Notes: generated from the sequence alone by a model not told the origin. Positions 46,201 through 58,619 are shown, counted from the first letter of the stretch. The stretch is DNA of 64,000 bases from Abelmoschus esculentus (GCA_035048815.1 JAUCBN010000007.1:689501-753500), one strand, 5' to 3'. Program-made: numbers and translations.

Positions 46201-49200
46201 AATGTTGCTGTACACAAAGAAATTCTCTATCTAACATGTCACCTGCAAGCAGTGACAACATCTATAAGGTTTCCTGCTAGAGTGCCAGAAAATCTATTTA
46301 TTTTCTACTTTCTTTATTAAATCTTTCCATGCTTTGCTCATTGTAGGATACCAGAGATACCCAAATTGTTTCACTCTCACATGATAGCTCTCCATATCGA
46401 AGACTGGGAAAAGCTTTTTCCGAGGTTTTATCATACACTTCTGTAATAAATAGCTTAACTCAGACAGAGCCAGTTGCTAAGCATGCAAGTTCATTATCAT
46501 TGGGCGGGTTAGAGAACTCCTCTGTTGTTGATTCATTTAGAAGTAGTGTATCCAGTGCAGCGAGTACATCCAGCCAGAAATCTTCTTTAGAAGATTTTAA
46601 TGCAATCGGTGGTGTTTTTATCTGGGGAGAAGGAACTGGTAATGGACTGCTTGGTGGTAATCACAAAACTGAAACTACTGTTGCTAGAATAGATGCATTT
46701 TCACCCAAGGCTCTCAAATCAACAGTGCTTCTAGATGCTTGCAATATTTCTTGTGGGACTAAGCATGCTGTTTTAGTCACAAAACAGGGACAGATCTTTA
46801 GCTGGGGTGAAGGAACTGGTGGTAGGCTTGGCCATGGAGTTGAAGCAGATATTTCTCAGCCGAAGCGCATAGGTGCTCTTAGTAGATCATCCATTGGATT
46901 AGTTGCCTGTGGAGAATTTCATACTTGTGCTGTAACACTTTCAGGGGACCTCTATACCTGGGGTGATGGTTCTCACAATCTTGGTCTTCTAGGACATGGT
47001 ACTGAAGTTAGTAAGTGGATTCCTAGAAAGGTAAGAGGTGAGATGCAAGGTATGCATGTTTCATACATCTCTTGTGGAGCTTGGCATACAGCTGCGGTTA
47101 CATCAATGGGTAAATTATTTACCTTCGGCGATGGAACTTTTGGTGCTCTAGGCCATGGGGACCGGAGTAGCACGAGTTTACCCAGAGAAGTTGAGGCTCT
47201 TAGAGGACTACGAACACTGAGGGCATCTTGTGGAGTTTGGCACACTGCTGCAGTTGCGGAAGTGCTTCCTGAGCTATCTGGTGAGTTTTCATCTGGAAAG
47301 CTATTCACCTGGGGTGATGGGGAGAAAGGGCAGCTTGGACATGGAGATAATGAACCCAGATTAGTTCCTTCTTCAGTAGCACTGTCAGACACTACAAGCT
47401 TTTCTCAAGTGGCTTGTGGCCACAGTATTACTGTTGCTCTAACTGACACAGGGAAAGTCTATTCCATGGGGAATGATGGTCGTGTAAACCTTGGAAGCTC
47501 TGGAAGTAGCAAGCTTCCCACTTGTGTCAAGGGCAATATCAAAAATAGCCGAATCGAAGAGATAGCATGTGGTTCTTGTCATATAGCTGTTCGTTGTTCA
47601 AATGCTAAGATTTACACCTGGGGAAAGGGTGCAAATGGTCAATTAGGCCACGGTGACAAGGAAGACAGGAACATTCCCACACTTGTTGAAGCTCTGAAAA
47701 ACAAACATGTAACGAGAGTGGTATGTGGCTCAAACTTCACTGCTGCCATTTGTCTTCATGACTGGGCACTGGGTGTTGATCACTTTAGCTGTTCAGGTTG
47801 TCAAACCCCATTTAGTTTCATCAGAAAGCGCCATAATTGTTACAACTGTGGGTTAGTCTTTTGTAGACTTTGCAGCAGTAAGAAATCACTAAAAGCTGCT
47901 TTGGCTCCTAAGAAGGACAAGCCTTGTCGGGTCTGTGATGATTGTTTTACCAAATTAAATAGGAAAAAGGAGTCTCAATCTACTCCCGACTTCACCAAGA
48001 ATTCAAGGGAAGTCATACATCAAAATGGTAACGAGTTACTAGACAAAGATTCTGCGAACCGAACATCTCTCAGTAAATTATTCAGGCTTGCATCCTTTGA
48101 TTCATTCAGACAGGCCAGGAGCCCAAATTGCAAACATAGTAGAAGATTATCTAAGTCGCAATGTGACTCGAGCTGTTTATTAGGAAATTCTATGAGATCA
48201 TCAACTTCTGGTCTGAGAACAGGTTCTCGAGGATCATCACCTCCCTCAAGGAAATCGAGTCCAGTTTTTTCTACAAGAGCTTCAATCCCTACTGGTCTTG
48301 CCAATCCAGAGTTACTTCTTGATGACCCAAAGCACACAATTGAAAGTCTCACCCAAGAGATAAGTTTATTGAGAACGCAGGTAATTATAAAGATAGATTA
48401 AGATTAGAACTACAACTTATCTGTTTATGGCTGAAATTATATGTGAAAAAAACATATCAAAGCAGATATGGTGATTGATTATTACCACTCAGGTATCTAG
48501 AATTTATTGTTCATTTATCATTCACTTACATATGGGGCCTTCACTTCTATATTTGGTTTCTATTTCTATTTATTCCATAAAGTAATTTCTTGACAAATAC
48601 TCTAAAATTGCTCTCCTTTTTTCTTTTCTGATTTCTGATATGTGATAATTTAGGAACGTAGAGCCATTCTAGAACCATTGTTGTTTCTGTACTTCTTAAA
48701 TATCTTACAAACTGAGCCATGGTATCTAACTACCTGTAATCAATAGACACCCTTCATTGATTGTAGATGTTCCTATGAGCCGAAAACTTGTCAATTTGAT
48801 TCAGCATGAACCAAGAATTCTCACTAATGCATGTCTAACAATTTACGTCAGTTTTTTTTTTCATTTCATGAAAGGATACAATACAACTATAGTTGCAGTA
48901 AATTCTGATTGAAATAATATGGCTTCCAGGTTGAGGATCTTACTTCCAAATCTCAATTCCTAGAAGCAAAACTCGAAAAAACATCAAGGCAGTTGAAAGA
49001 GGCAATGGCTACAGCGAGTGAGGAAGCTGAAAAGAACAAAGCTTCAAAGGAAATTATCAGATCTCTAACAGAACAGGTAAAAAAAATAGTTTCTGCTATT
49101 GTACTGGCAAATGAGCTTTAACCTGAATATAAGTTTATACTTAGACTCGGGTGAGGGTATTAGATATGAGTATGTCTCGGATAAGTGTCAGAAACAGATA

Positions 49201-49452
49201 CTTCAAGAAAAAATAAAGGAACCTTGACCATGCATATATGCCCCATCCGCATGCTTCATGTGAAGAAGTTTCCAAGGAATGGAACAATGAAACACAATTA
49301 TGCTGGAGAAATGTTCTGATTTAGTATTCTTGGCCTTATGTTTATCCAATGTAACAACTATACTGGATTTGATTAACGCTATTCTTCGACAGTTGAACAT
49401 AAAAGACGACGGAAGAGCACCCGAACAATCAACTCCAAGGCCCAGCAACTGA
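43266..49452 (+). CDS. PH-RCC1-FYVE domain protein (PRAF family), BRX-less
   Basis: Eight coding exons: 43266-43316, 43636-43722, 44568-44657, 45251-45331, 46080-46268, 46347-48380, 48930-49076 and 49393-49452. All are GT-AG and phase 0, giving 912 aa. A PH domain spans about 18-125 (GMYLLKYGR, CPFRLSN, SFSLIYNNRSLDL, ELWFTTLR). Seven RCC1 blades cover about 254-630 (repeated TWGDG...G.LGHG and ACG..H). A plant-variant FYVE zinc finger is at about 640-701 (CSGCQTPF, RKRHNCYNCG, CRVCDDC). A coiled coil covers about 825-893. PRAFs bind phosphoinositides, and the RCC1 part can act as guanine-exchange factor on Rab-like GTPases. The usual C-terminal BRX domain is absent: the frame stops 19 codons into exon 8, and no BRX-like text follows. 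Arabidopsis At3g47660 is the presumed syntenic relative. Confidence 0.92.
43930..43944. repeat. C15 homopolymer in intron 2 of the RCC1/FYVE gene
   Basis: Fifteen consecutive C about 200 bp into the intron after exon 2, followed shortly by a second C/A-rich tract at 44032-44060. Confidence 0.9.
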
Positions 49453-50368
49453 GAAAGGTTCACTCGCCGAATTCATATTCTTGTTCATACTCCAGAGTCC
49501 AATCAAGTTCAGAGCACCAAGCAAGACTCATCCGTATGCATATAAGGGCAGTGGATATTAAAATGTTGAAGACTTCTCTTTTTTAATTATGCTTTAGAGG
49601 AACAAGAGAGGAGGCATTTCCCTGCAACCTAGTCTTGCAACGGCAAGAACGAGTCCGGTTAGCCTCGGATAAACATCGTCTGCCTTATGATGCAAAGTTG
49701 ATGAAGAAATTTTTGAAGCTTCGTATGTTTGATCTATATTTGGTGAAGAATATGTTAGATTTTCATTCCCCTGTTGCATGCATATTAATACAGAGTTAGA
49801 TTCACTTGGATAGCAAGCCATGCAATGCAGACGTTGACATTGATTAATACTTGTTTTTTCTAAGTATAATATTTGATCGGTTAATGGTTAATTTTCCCTA
49901 AAAAGTTCCAGTTGGTTCGAAAATGACTAATTAATAGAAACTATTAAATATTTAATAATATATATTAACTCTACGCATTAAAATATCAAGTGCCCCTACT
50001 AATTTTTAACCAAACGAAAAAAATATTCAAATTATTTTAATATAACTAATTAAAAATCCTAACATAATTGAATTAATTCAAAAATCGATCGAATTAAATA
50101 AATTTTATTTAATTGAGTTGGTATAAATTTTAGTTTGATTAACGGTTAAATAAAACCCCAAATAATTTTATTTTTTAGTTAAATTTATTTATTTTGGCCT
50201 AAATAGAATAAAAATTAGCTGAATTCGAATCAAATCCCTTCGTTTAGCTACATCATTTTAGTTCAGTTAGGGTTGCCTTATAAAATCATTTTTACCCTTA
50301 CTCTGGTGGGTAGATTCACTTAGCAGTGTCACAGTGTTAAAGAGAAGCGGCGCCTCCGGCCAAAAACA
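49453..50368. other. 3' flank of RCC1/FYVE gene and RPS9-pseudogene promoter
   Basis: The first about 400 bases are likely 3' UTR; no BRX-domain exon is visible in them. The rest is AT-rich. Near 50268-50275 is a telo-box-like GTTAGGGTTGCC, an element common in ribosomal protein promoters. Confidence 0.45.
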
Positions 50369-51745
<1,377 letters not shown>

Positions 51746-51747
51746 TT

Positions 51748-51755
51748 TATATAAA
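51748..51755 (+). promoter_or_regulatory. TATA box of proline-rich protein gene
   Basis: TATATAAA. Expected transcription start near 51780, which argues that the in-frame ATGs at 51703 and 51769 are not used and the one at 51799 is. Confidence 0.55.
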
Positions 51756-51798
51756 CCACAATAGAATAATGGAAATAGGCATAAAATCTCCGTTAAAT

Positions 51799-52146
51799 AT
51801 GGTTCATAAAAATAGAGGGGGCTCGTTGTTTTTAAGCCTCATTTTGATTCTGGTTCTGCTCGTCCATAGCGACGCAGTTCGACCGACGCCAACGGAGGAT
51901 CAGGCGGCGACACTGGAGGTGGCAGTGGCGGATAAAGATGAAGTTAAGAGTACCTATAAGGATATGAAGAACTTGCCACCTTTTCCCTTTCCCTTCCCTA
52001 ACTTGCCATTTCCTCCACCGCTTCAACTTCCGCCATTACCGTTTGCACCACCGTTCGGAGTACCAAGCGGTACTCCCTTCGCCGGTTTTCCTTTGCCTCC
52101 TTTCCCCTTTCCTCCCATCCCTTTCCTTTCACCTCCTCCTGTTTAA
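51799..52146 (+). CDS. Small secreted proline-rich protein
   Basis: 115 aa from the ATG at 51799; longer frames from 51769 or 51703 exist but lie at or upstream of the TATA-predicted start. A textbook signal peptide (basic MVHKNR, then SLFLSLILILVLLV, cleavage near HSDA) is followed by an acidic linker. The last 50 residues are almost only Pro, Phe, Leu and Gly (PPFPFPFPNLPFPPPLQLPP type), without Ser-Hyp4 extensin blocks or Tyr cross-link motifs. It is probably a cell-wall structural protein; I do not recognise a named family. It sits between the RPS9 pseudogene and the Mutator-like element. Confidence 0.72.
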   Translation: MVHKNRGGSLFLSLILILVLLVHSDAVRPTPTEDQAATLEVAVADKDEVKSTYKDMKNLPPFPFPFPNLPFPPPLQLPPLPFAPPFGVPSGTPFAGFPLPPFPFPPIPFLSPPPV

Positions 52147-52149
52147 CAA

Positions 52150-52788
52150 CCCTCGTTATCTATAACCATATCAGCTAGCTTATGTCTTTTACAATGTTAT
52201 GATCTCTCTCTGCTTAGTGTGTTTTCATCATCGTGCTGTTGTGTAGTGTGCAATAATAAAGTGTTCGTTTTATTTCCTTGTCTTTGCATGTTAAGTTTAT
52301 ATGAAATTAAAATTTTAAACGGTTCATTGGTCATCTTTCGTAATCATAATTGATGGTCGTAGATGAGTTGCTCGGTGATTTTTTTTTAGTTTAAATTTTG
52401 ATTTTATCAAAACATACGTCAGTTTTAAAAAGAAAATTAAAATCGAAAAAATTAAAGCTTTTAATACCATAATTTTCGTGTTTTAAGATATTTTTGATAA
52501 AACTATTATCGATAAATAACCCAATACAATTTAATATGATTTGATTATTAATTTTGAAAATTGACGATGTATTATTTTAAATATTTTTAAGATTTAATTA
52601 TAATTAAATATTATTTTTTAATTTTAAATTATTTTTATATTTAATAGTATTAAATAGTTTGAAGAAATAGTGAAGTAACTTTATTTAAAAAAAATTAAGT
52701 GATTGTCATATTTTTGGAGAAACACTATGTTGTTAGAAGAGTTCTAATCGCGCTAATTGTTAAAATTTATTTCTTAAATTTATAACGT
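52150..52788. other. 3' flank of proline-rich gene, AT-rich, no gene
   Basis: Contains AATAAA near 52254 as a plausible polyadenylation signal. Nothing else recognised before the target duplication of the adjacent element. Confidence 0.5.
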
Positions 52789-52797
52789 GTTTTTGTC
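52789..52797. repeat. 9-bp target-site duplication, left copy
   Basis: GTTTTTGTC, identical to 56059-56067, directly abutting the left terminal inverted repeat. Confidence 0.85.
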
Positions 52798-52844
52798 GGG
52801 CAGTTTTTAAGGGAAAGCCCCTTAATAAAAGCCTAATAAAAGCC
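52798..52844 (+). repeat. Left terminal inverted repeat of the Mutator-like element
   Basis: 47 bp pairing with 56014-56058; a few substitutions and a 2-bp length difference. Confidence 0.85.
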
Positions 52845-52861
52845 TTTCATTAAAGGCAATG

Positions 52862-52883
52862 GGGAACTGGTTAACCGGTTCCC
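52862..52883. repeat. Subterminal palindrome
   Basis: A 22-bp near-perfect palindrome centred on GGTTAACC (one mismatched pair). A related ACCGGGTAAACCGGT lies near the right end at about 55996-56010. Confidence 0.7.
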
Positions 52884-52909
52884 ATGTAAATCTTTTTTTT
52901 TTTTTTTTT

Positions 52910-53975
52910 TACAATGAATACTCAATTTATTTTTATATATTCGAATAAAAATATACGAATAAAAATATTCATAAAATAAATATTTGAATAAAAATGTTTG
53001 TATAATAAATATTCGAATAAAAATATTTGTATAATAAATATTTGAATAAAAATATCCATACAATTAATATTTGAATAAATATATATACGAATAAAAATAT
53101 TCATATAATAAATATTCGAATAAAAATATTCATATAATAAATATTCATATAAAAATATTCAAATAAAAATATTCGAATAATAAATATTCAAATAAAATAT
53201 TCAAATAAAAAGATTTGAATAAAATACATACGAATAAAAATATTCGTATAAAAAGATATTCGAATAAAAATATTCATATATAAATATTTGAATAAAAATA
53301 CTCGAATAAAAATATTCGAATAAAAAATAAACGAATAAAAAATATTCGTATCATAAATATTCGAATAAAAATTTTTGAAACAAAATATTTGAATAAAAAT
53401 ATCCGTATAATAAATATTCGAATAAAAATATTCATATAATAAATATTGGAATAAAAATATTCGAATAAAAAATATACAAATAAAAATATTCGAATAAAAA
53501 TATTCATATAATAAATATTCGAATAAAAAGTATACGAATAAAAATACTTGAATAAAAATATTCGAATAAAAAATATTCGAATAAAAAGTATACGAATAAA
53601 AATATTCGTATGATAAATATTCGAATAAAAATATTTGAATAAAAATACTCGAATAAAAATATTCGTATAAAAATATTCGAATAAAAATATTTATATAATA
53701 AATATTAGAATAAAAATATTCGAATAAAAAATATACAAATAAAAATATTCGTATAAAAAATATTCGAATAAAAATATTAGAATAAAAAGTATACGAATAA
53801 AAATATTCATATAATAAATATTCGAATAAAAAGTATACGAATAAAAATATTTGAATAAAAATATTCGAATAAAAAACATACAAATAAAAATATTCGTATG
53901 ATAAATATTCGAATAAAAATATTTGTATAATAAATATTCAAATAAAAATATTCGAATAAAAGATATACGAATAAA
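52910..53975. repeat. AT-rich degenerate array of AATAAAAATATTCG units
   Basis: About 1.07 kb of AATAAAAATATTCG / AATAAAAATATTCATATAAT variants, unit roughly 14-20 bp, grouped into longer irregular periods. Its minus strand stays open for 231 codons of Phe/Ile/Tyr-rich text purely because the motif lacks stops in that frame; I do not regard that as a gene. Confidence 0.85.
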
Positions 53976-54059
53976 TATTGTATACAATTCCTTACAAAGT
54001 ATACACAATGGCTTACAAAAACCGTAAGGAAAAAGGTATGTACACAATTCCTTACAACT

Positions 54060-55960
54060 TCTCACCATGAGCTAAAGGAGCCATCCAAAGGTAAGGTTTT
54101 GTGTACATACACAATTTACTACGATTTTCGTAAGCCGTTGTGTATACTTTGTAAGGATTTTTGTACAAACACAAATCTTTACCGTTTTCGTGCCATATTA
54201 TGTATTCTTGTAGGAAATTGTGTATATACACAAATCTTTACCCTTGGAAGCCTCCTTGAGCTCATGGTTTTGAAGTGGTAAGGATTTGTGTACATACTTT
54301 TTTTCTTACAGTTTTCGTAAGCCGTTGTGTATATTTTGTAAGGATTTTTGTACAAACACAAATCCTTACCGTTTTCGTGCCATATTGTGTATTCTTGTAG
54401 GAAATTGTGTATATACACAAATCCTTACCCTTGAAAGCCTCCTTGAGCTCATGGTTTTGAAGTGGTAAGGATTTGTGTACATACTTTTTTTTTACAGTTT
54501 TCGTAAGCCGTTGTGTATACTTTGTAAGGATTTTTGTACAAACACAAATCCTTACCGTTTTCGTGCCATACTGTGTATTCTTGTAGGAAATTGGGTATAT
54601 ACACAAATCCTTACCTTTGGAAGCCTCCTTGAGCTCATGGTTTTGAAGTGGTAAGGATTTGTGTACATACTTTTTTTCTTACAGTTTTCGTAAGCCGTTC
54701 TGTATACTTTGTAAGGATTTGTGTACAAACACAAATCCTTACCGTTTCCGTGCCATATTGTGTATTCTTGTAAGAAATTATGTATGTACACAAATCCTTA
54801 CCCTTAGAAGCCTCCTTGAGCTCATGGTTTTGAAGTGGTAAGAATTTGTGTACATACCTTTTTTTCTTACGGTTTTCGTAAGTCGTTGTGTATACTTTGT
54901 AAGGATTTTTGTACAAACACAAATCCTTACCGTTTTCGTGCCATACTGTGTATTCTTGTAGGAAATTGGGTATATACACAAATCCTTACCTTTGGAAACC
55001 TCCTTGAGCTCATGGTTTTGAAGTGGTAAGGATTTGTGTACATACTTTTTTTCTTACAGTTTTCGTAAGCCGTTCTGTATACTTTGTAAGGATTTGTGTA
55101 CAAACACAAATCCTTACCGTTTCCGTGCCATATTGTGTATTCTTGTAAGAAATTATGTATGTACACAAATCCTTACCCTTAGAAGCCTCCTTGAGCTCAT
55201 GGTTTTGAAGTGGTAAGAATTTGTGTACATACCTTTTTTTCTTACGGTTTTCGTAAGTCGTTGTGTATACTTTGTAAGGATTTTTGTACAAACACAAATC
55301 CTTACCGTTTTCGTGCCATACTGTGTATTCTTGTAGGAAATTGGGTATATACACAAATCCTTACCTTTGGAAACCTCCTTGAGCTCATGGTTTTGAAGTG
55401 GTAAGGATTTGTGTACATACTTTTTTTCTTACGGTTTTCGTAAGCCATTGTGTATACTTTGTAAGGATTTTTGTACAAACACAAATCCTTACCGTTTTCG
55501 TGCCATATTGTGTATTCTTGTAGGAAATTGGGTATATACACAAATCCTTACCTTTGGAAGCCTCCTTGAGCTCATGGTTTTGAAGTGGTAAGGATTTGTG
55601 TACATACTTTTTTTCTTACGGTTTTCGTAAGCCGTTGTGTATACTTTGTAAGAAATTGTGTACAAACACAAATCCTTACCGTTTTCGTGCTATATTGTGT
55701 ATTCTTGTAAGAAATTGTGTATATACACAAATCCTTACCCTTGGAAGCCTCCTTGAGCTCATGGTTTTGAAGTGGTAAGAATTTGTGTACATACCTTTTT
55801 TCTTACGGTTTTCGTAAGCCGTTGTGTATACTTTGTAAGGAATTGTGTACAAACACAAATCCTTACCGTTTTCGTGTTATATTGTGTATTCTTGTAGAAA
55901 ATTGTGTACAAACACAAATTCTTACGATTTTTGTGCTAATTTATGTATGTATCGTTTTTC
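54060..55960. repeat. ~187-bp tandem array, about ten monomers, with 375-bp dimer amplification
   Basis: The anchor GGTTTTGAAGTGGTAAG recurs near 54263, 54450, 54637, 54825, 55011, 55199, 55386, 55573 and 55760, i.e. every ~187 bp. Each monomer contains an inverted repeat GTAAGGATTTTTGTAC / AACACAAATCCTTAC that would form a hairpin, plus CTTGAGCTCATGG. Blocks about 54659-55029 and 55034-55404 are almost identical at an offset of 375 bp, showing a recent two-monomer duplication. Short frames in all monomers are by-products of the repeat. Confidence 0.9.
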
Positions 55961-56013
55961 TTACAGTTTTTGTAAGAAATTATGTATATAATGTGACCGG
56001 GTAAACCGGTTAA

Positions 56014-56058
56014 GGCTTTTTTTAGGCTTTTATTAATGGGCTTTCCCTAGAACTACCC
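56014..56058 (-). repeat. Right terminal inverted repeat of the Mutator-like element
   Basis: Pairs with 52798-52844 and ends in ...CTACCC immediately before the right target duplication. Confidence 0.85.
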
Positions 56059-56067
56059 GTTTTTGTC
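56059..56067. repeat. 9-bp target-site duplication, right copy
   Basis: GTTTTTGTC, identical to the left copy at 52789-52797. Confidence 0.85.
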
Positions 56068-56413
56068 ATTTAAAATCATACATAATTTCTAATTAAATTT
56101 TGTTAGCTTCATGTAAATTTTATTAAGGTTATAAATGTGTGATTTTGAGTACCAGGTTTTTCTCAAACTTGTGGCATATGAATCCACTAAGATTACTAGT
56201 TTAGTCATTTGGGTGTCTGAATTGGACAGGTTTTGACCAAATATGTTAATGTTGGATTGAATTGTAAAGTTTGAATTCTCTTTGGATTATTTTATAAAAA
56301 AAAAAATCACAGCTGCTGCCTGCTTGATGACCGCGTCCATTGACAAGTAAACGCAAGCTTATCTTCAGAAAACAAGTTTAAAACCCCATAGATTGATCAC
56401 AAGAAACTCAACA

Positions 56414-57088
56414 ATGGCTTCCGTTAACCACTTCAAAGGCTATGAGAAAGTAAGGCAGAGCCACCTTGAAAACCAGAACCCTCGCCCGACAACCGCGGTC
56501 ATCCTCATCGTCATCTTTGCTATACTTGTCTTCACTTTGGTCATCGCCTTCCTTGCCGTTTTGATGCTGGAAGAACCCATCAAAGACGAGCACCCCACAG
56601 AGTTGCTCAAGGTCGTCTGCAACGTGACTCGGTACCCCGAGTCATGTCTCTCCGCCCTATCTCCTCTCAACGCCTCTAAAAGCCTTGACCCAGAAGCCTT
56701 CCTTGACCTCTCTCTCCGAGTGTCCATCACCCATCTCTCCAATCTCTCTTCTTGGTTCAGATCCCTCAACGATCTCCACCCCCAGCCTGCTTTAAAAGAC
56801 TGCCTGACCCTGTTCGACGACGCCCTGAATCGACTCACTGACTCTGCATCTGCAACGAAGGCTCATCCAGGTTTGACCAAGGAGAAGATGAAGGATGTCC
56901 AGACTTGGATCAGTGCTGCAATGACTGATCAGGAAACATGTAATGATGCTCTGGAAGAGATAGGGTGGACGTCTGGAGATGAAGTCAAATCCCAAGCTCG
57001 AAGCTTTAAAGAGTCTGTTAGTAATAGCTTGGCCATTGTTGCTAATATGCAGAATCTTGTACATAAATTTGGCCTCATCAGGCACTAA
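56414..57088 (+). CDS. Membrane-anchored PMEI-domain protein
   Basis: 224 aa, single exon. I use the first true ATG (ACAATGGC context). A short cytosolic N-terminus is followed by one transmembrane segment (about 28-50), so it is a type II or signal-anchor protein. The invertase/pectin methylesterase inhibitor fold follows from about residue 62, with the expected four Cys at 69, 78, 130 and 176 (VVCNVTRYPESC, LKDC, ETCNDAL), which form the two PMEI disulphides. PMEIs bind and block pectin methylesterases or acid invertases in the wall. No PME catalytic domain follows, so it is a stand-alone inhibitor and not a truncated PME, though it resembles a PME pro-region. It matches the PMEI gene (At3g47670) next to the RCC1 gene in Arabidopsis. 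Confidence 0.9.
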   Translation: MASVNHFKGYEKVRQSHLENQNPRPTTAVILIVIFAILVFTLVIAFLAVLMLEEPIKDEHPTELLKVVCNVTRYPESCLSALSPLNASKSLDPEAFLDLSLRVSITHLSNLSSWFRSLNDLHPQPALKDCLTLFDDALNRLTDSASATKAHPGLTKEKMKDVQTWISAAMTDQETCNDALEEIGWTSGDEVKSQARSFKESVSNSLAIVANMQNLVHKFGLIRH

Positions 57089-57099
57089 AATGTGTAAAT

Positions 57100-58110
57100 C
57101 TTGTTTAAATTCAATCTACAAATTGTGTTTCTGATGTTTGCAAATCTTATCTTCCTGCTGGCTGCCACTGCTCTACTGATACACAGAAATGGTAAGGGTA
57201 TTCAAGTTTCATGCCAATGCATATGATCAAGGCATGCAACTCTAAACATAAAAGAACTACCAAAAGTCTGTTTTTTATTGGGACTTTAGTCTAAGCATGG
57301 GTACCGATCTAAATCCGACGGGTTCTAACATGATTTGATATGGTAGAATTTTTTTAAAAAAATATTTATGCTCGGGTCAAGTGAAATATGTGAGTATTTT
57401 AAGTTTAGATTAAATCAAATTTAAGGTTAAAAATTTTTACCTTACCCAACCCAGATACTTATAATTATAATTAATTTGTGTCTGAAGTTATTATTTTTAG
57501 AGTTGTATTTTTATTTATATATTTTAAATAATAAAACTAATAAAAATTATTTTGGATCAGATTTGTAAATCTTAAAAATCAAATCGAATTTAAATTATAT
57601 AAAAATTTTCATAAATTAAATCCGATTAAATAAAAAATAAAAAATTTCAAATCAAATTCAGATGAATCAAATCCGATCTCTCTCTCAGACAACGCGTACT
57701 GCTGATTTCACATACCCTCGAAAACATCCCTCCCCTAAAAGCGAAAGGATACCATGCCGATGTCACTTGGACCCAAGAGAACTCTCTGCTCCGTCTCCAA
57801 CTGAACAACCATTTTTTATTTACATGCAATGTATTAAAATTATATAAATTATAGTACAGATATAAATCCAGAATTTTATATAAATATAAAATATTAAAAA
57901 TTATATTAAAAATATAAAGATATAAATTTATAAGAGTTAGAGGATATAAAATTAAATTATTAATAAAAAATAATATAAAATAAAAAATAATTTAAAATTT
58001 AAAAAATGCGACCGCACTGGATTCTAGTCCTTCCCTGTTATGATGGAATATTGATAAAGCGTGATTTTAAATATCTTTGAAGTAAAAAACTTTGATACAA
58101 GTTTTTTTAG
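57100..58110. other. PMEI 3' flank and intergenic, no gene
   Basis: The first 150 bases are likely 3' UTR. A block near 57300-57660 (GGGTACCGATCTAAATCC and GAATCAAATCCGATC) looks like decayed repeat. No gene. Confidence 0.4.
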
Positions 58111-58114
58111 ATCT

Positions 58115-58615
58115 ACGGATTATGTTTTAAAATTTAGGGGATTTTATTTTAGGGTTTAATATTTAAAGTAAAATTAATAAATTAAAAATTTAAGATTTAA
58201 GTTTATAGCATAAATATATAGATATGTGTATCAAAATTTTATCTATATAAGTTTTTGTTGATATATAAATTGAATTTTTTAATATAAACCTTCTAGTTTT
58301 AGGGTTTATGTTTTAAAATTTAAGATTAGTATTTAAGATAAGAATTGACAGAATTAGGGTTAAAATTTATAGCCTAAATACATAGGCATATATTATGTAT
58401 CAAAATTTTACCCAATATAAATTTTTGTTAGTTTTGATCTCACCTACCGTTTTGGGGTTTAGTTTAGATTTTAAAATTTAAGGGGTTAAAATTTATAGAT
58501 AATTTTTAAAATTTAGAGTATAAATTATAGAGTGAAGATTAAAATTTAATATTTAAATTAATATAAATATACAAATTTGTATATCAAAATTTCATCTCTA
58601 TAAGTTTTTGTTTTA
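58115..58615. repeat. Three degenerate ~175-bp tandem units
   Basis: The anchor TATCAAAATTTTATC...ATAAGTTTTTGTT recurs at 58229, 58399 and 58582, each preceded by TTTTAAAATTTA and AGGGTTTA blocks. Substantially diverged, so old. Confidence 0.65.
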
Positions 58616-58619
58616 GTTT

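Larger units (their letters stand above)
52798..56058. mobile_element. Mutator-like non-autonomous element, 3261 bp, filled with tandem repeats
   Basis: It is bounded by terminal inverted repeats of about 46 bp. The left reads GGGCAGTTTTTAAGGGAAAG, and the right in reverse complement reads GGGTAGTTCTAGGGAAAGCC; both continue through TTAATAAAAGCCTAA to AAAGCC. A perfect 9-bp direct duplication GTTTTTGTC flanks it, diagnostic of Mutator-type insertion. Inside are a subterminal near-palindrome (52862-52883), a T tract, an AT-rich degenerate array (52910-53975) and a ~187-bp tandem array (54060-55960). No transposase or captured gene. It lies about 350 bp upstream of the PMEI gene and 650 bp downstream of the proline-rich gene. 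Confidence 0.88.

Noticed and set aside
47761..47960. FYVE finger judged degenerate because it lacks the classic RHHCR motif
   Set aside because: RKRHNCYNCG is the usual plant variant in RCC1-FYVE proteins and the zinc-binding Cys pattern is intact.
53188..53883. 231-codon minus-strand ORF of Phe/Ile/Tyr-rich sequence
   Set aside because: It is generated by the AATAAAAATATTCG repeat, which lacks stops in that frame; no domain, signal or start context.
54099..56004. Many 60-114-codon ORFs on both strands in the 187-bp array (MCTYFF.../MYIHNFLQ...)
   Set aside because: Repeat by-products: the monomer length is not a multiple of three, so frames shift between monomers, and both strands are equally open.
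56393..56413. Upstream extension of the PMEI reading frame
   Set aside because: The apparent first codon is TTG; the first ATG in frame is at 56414 with good context.
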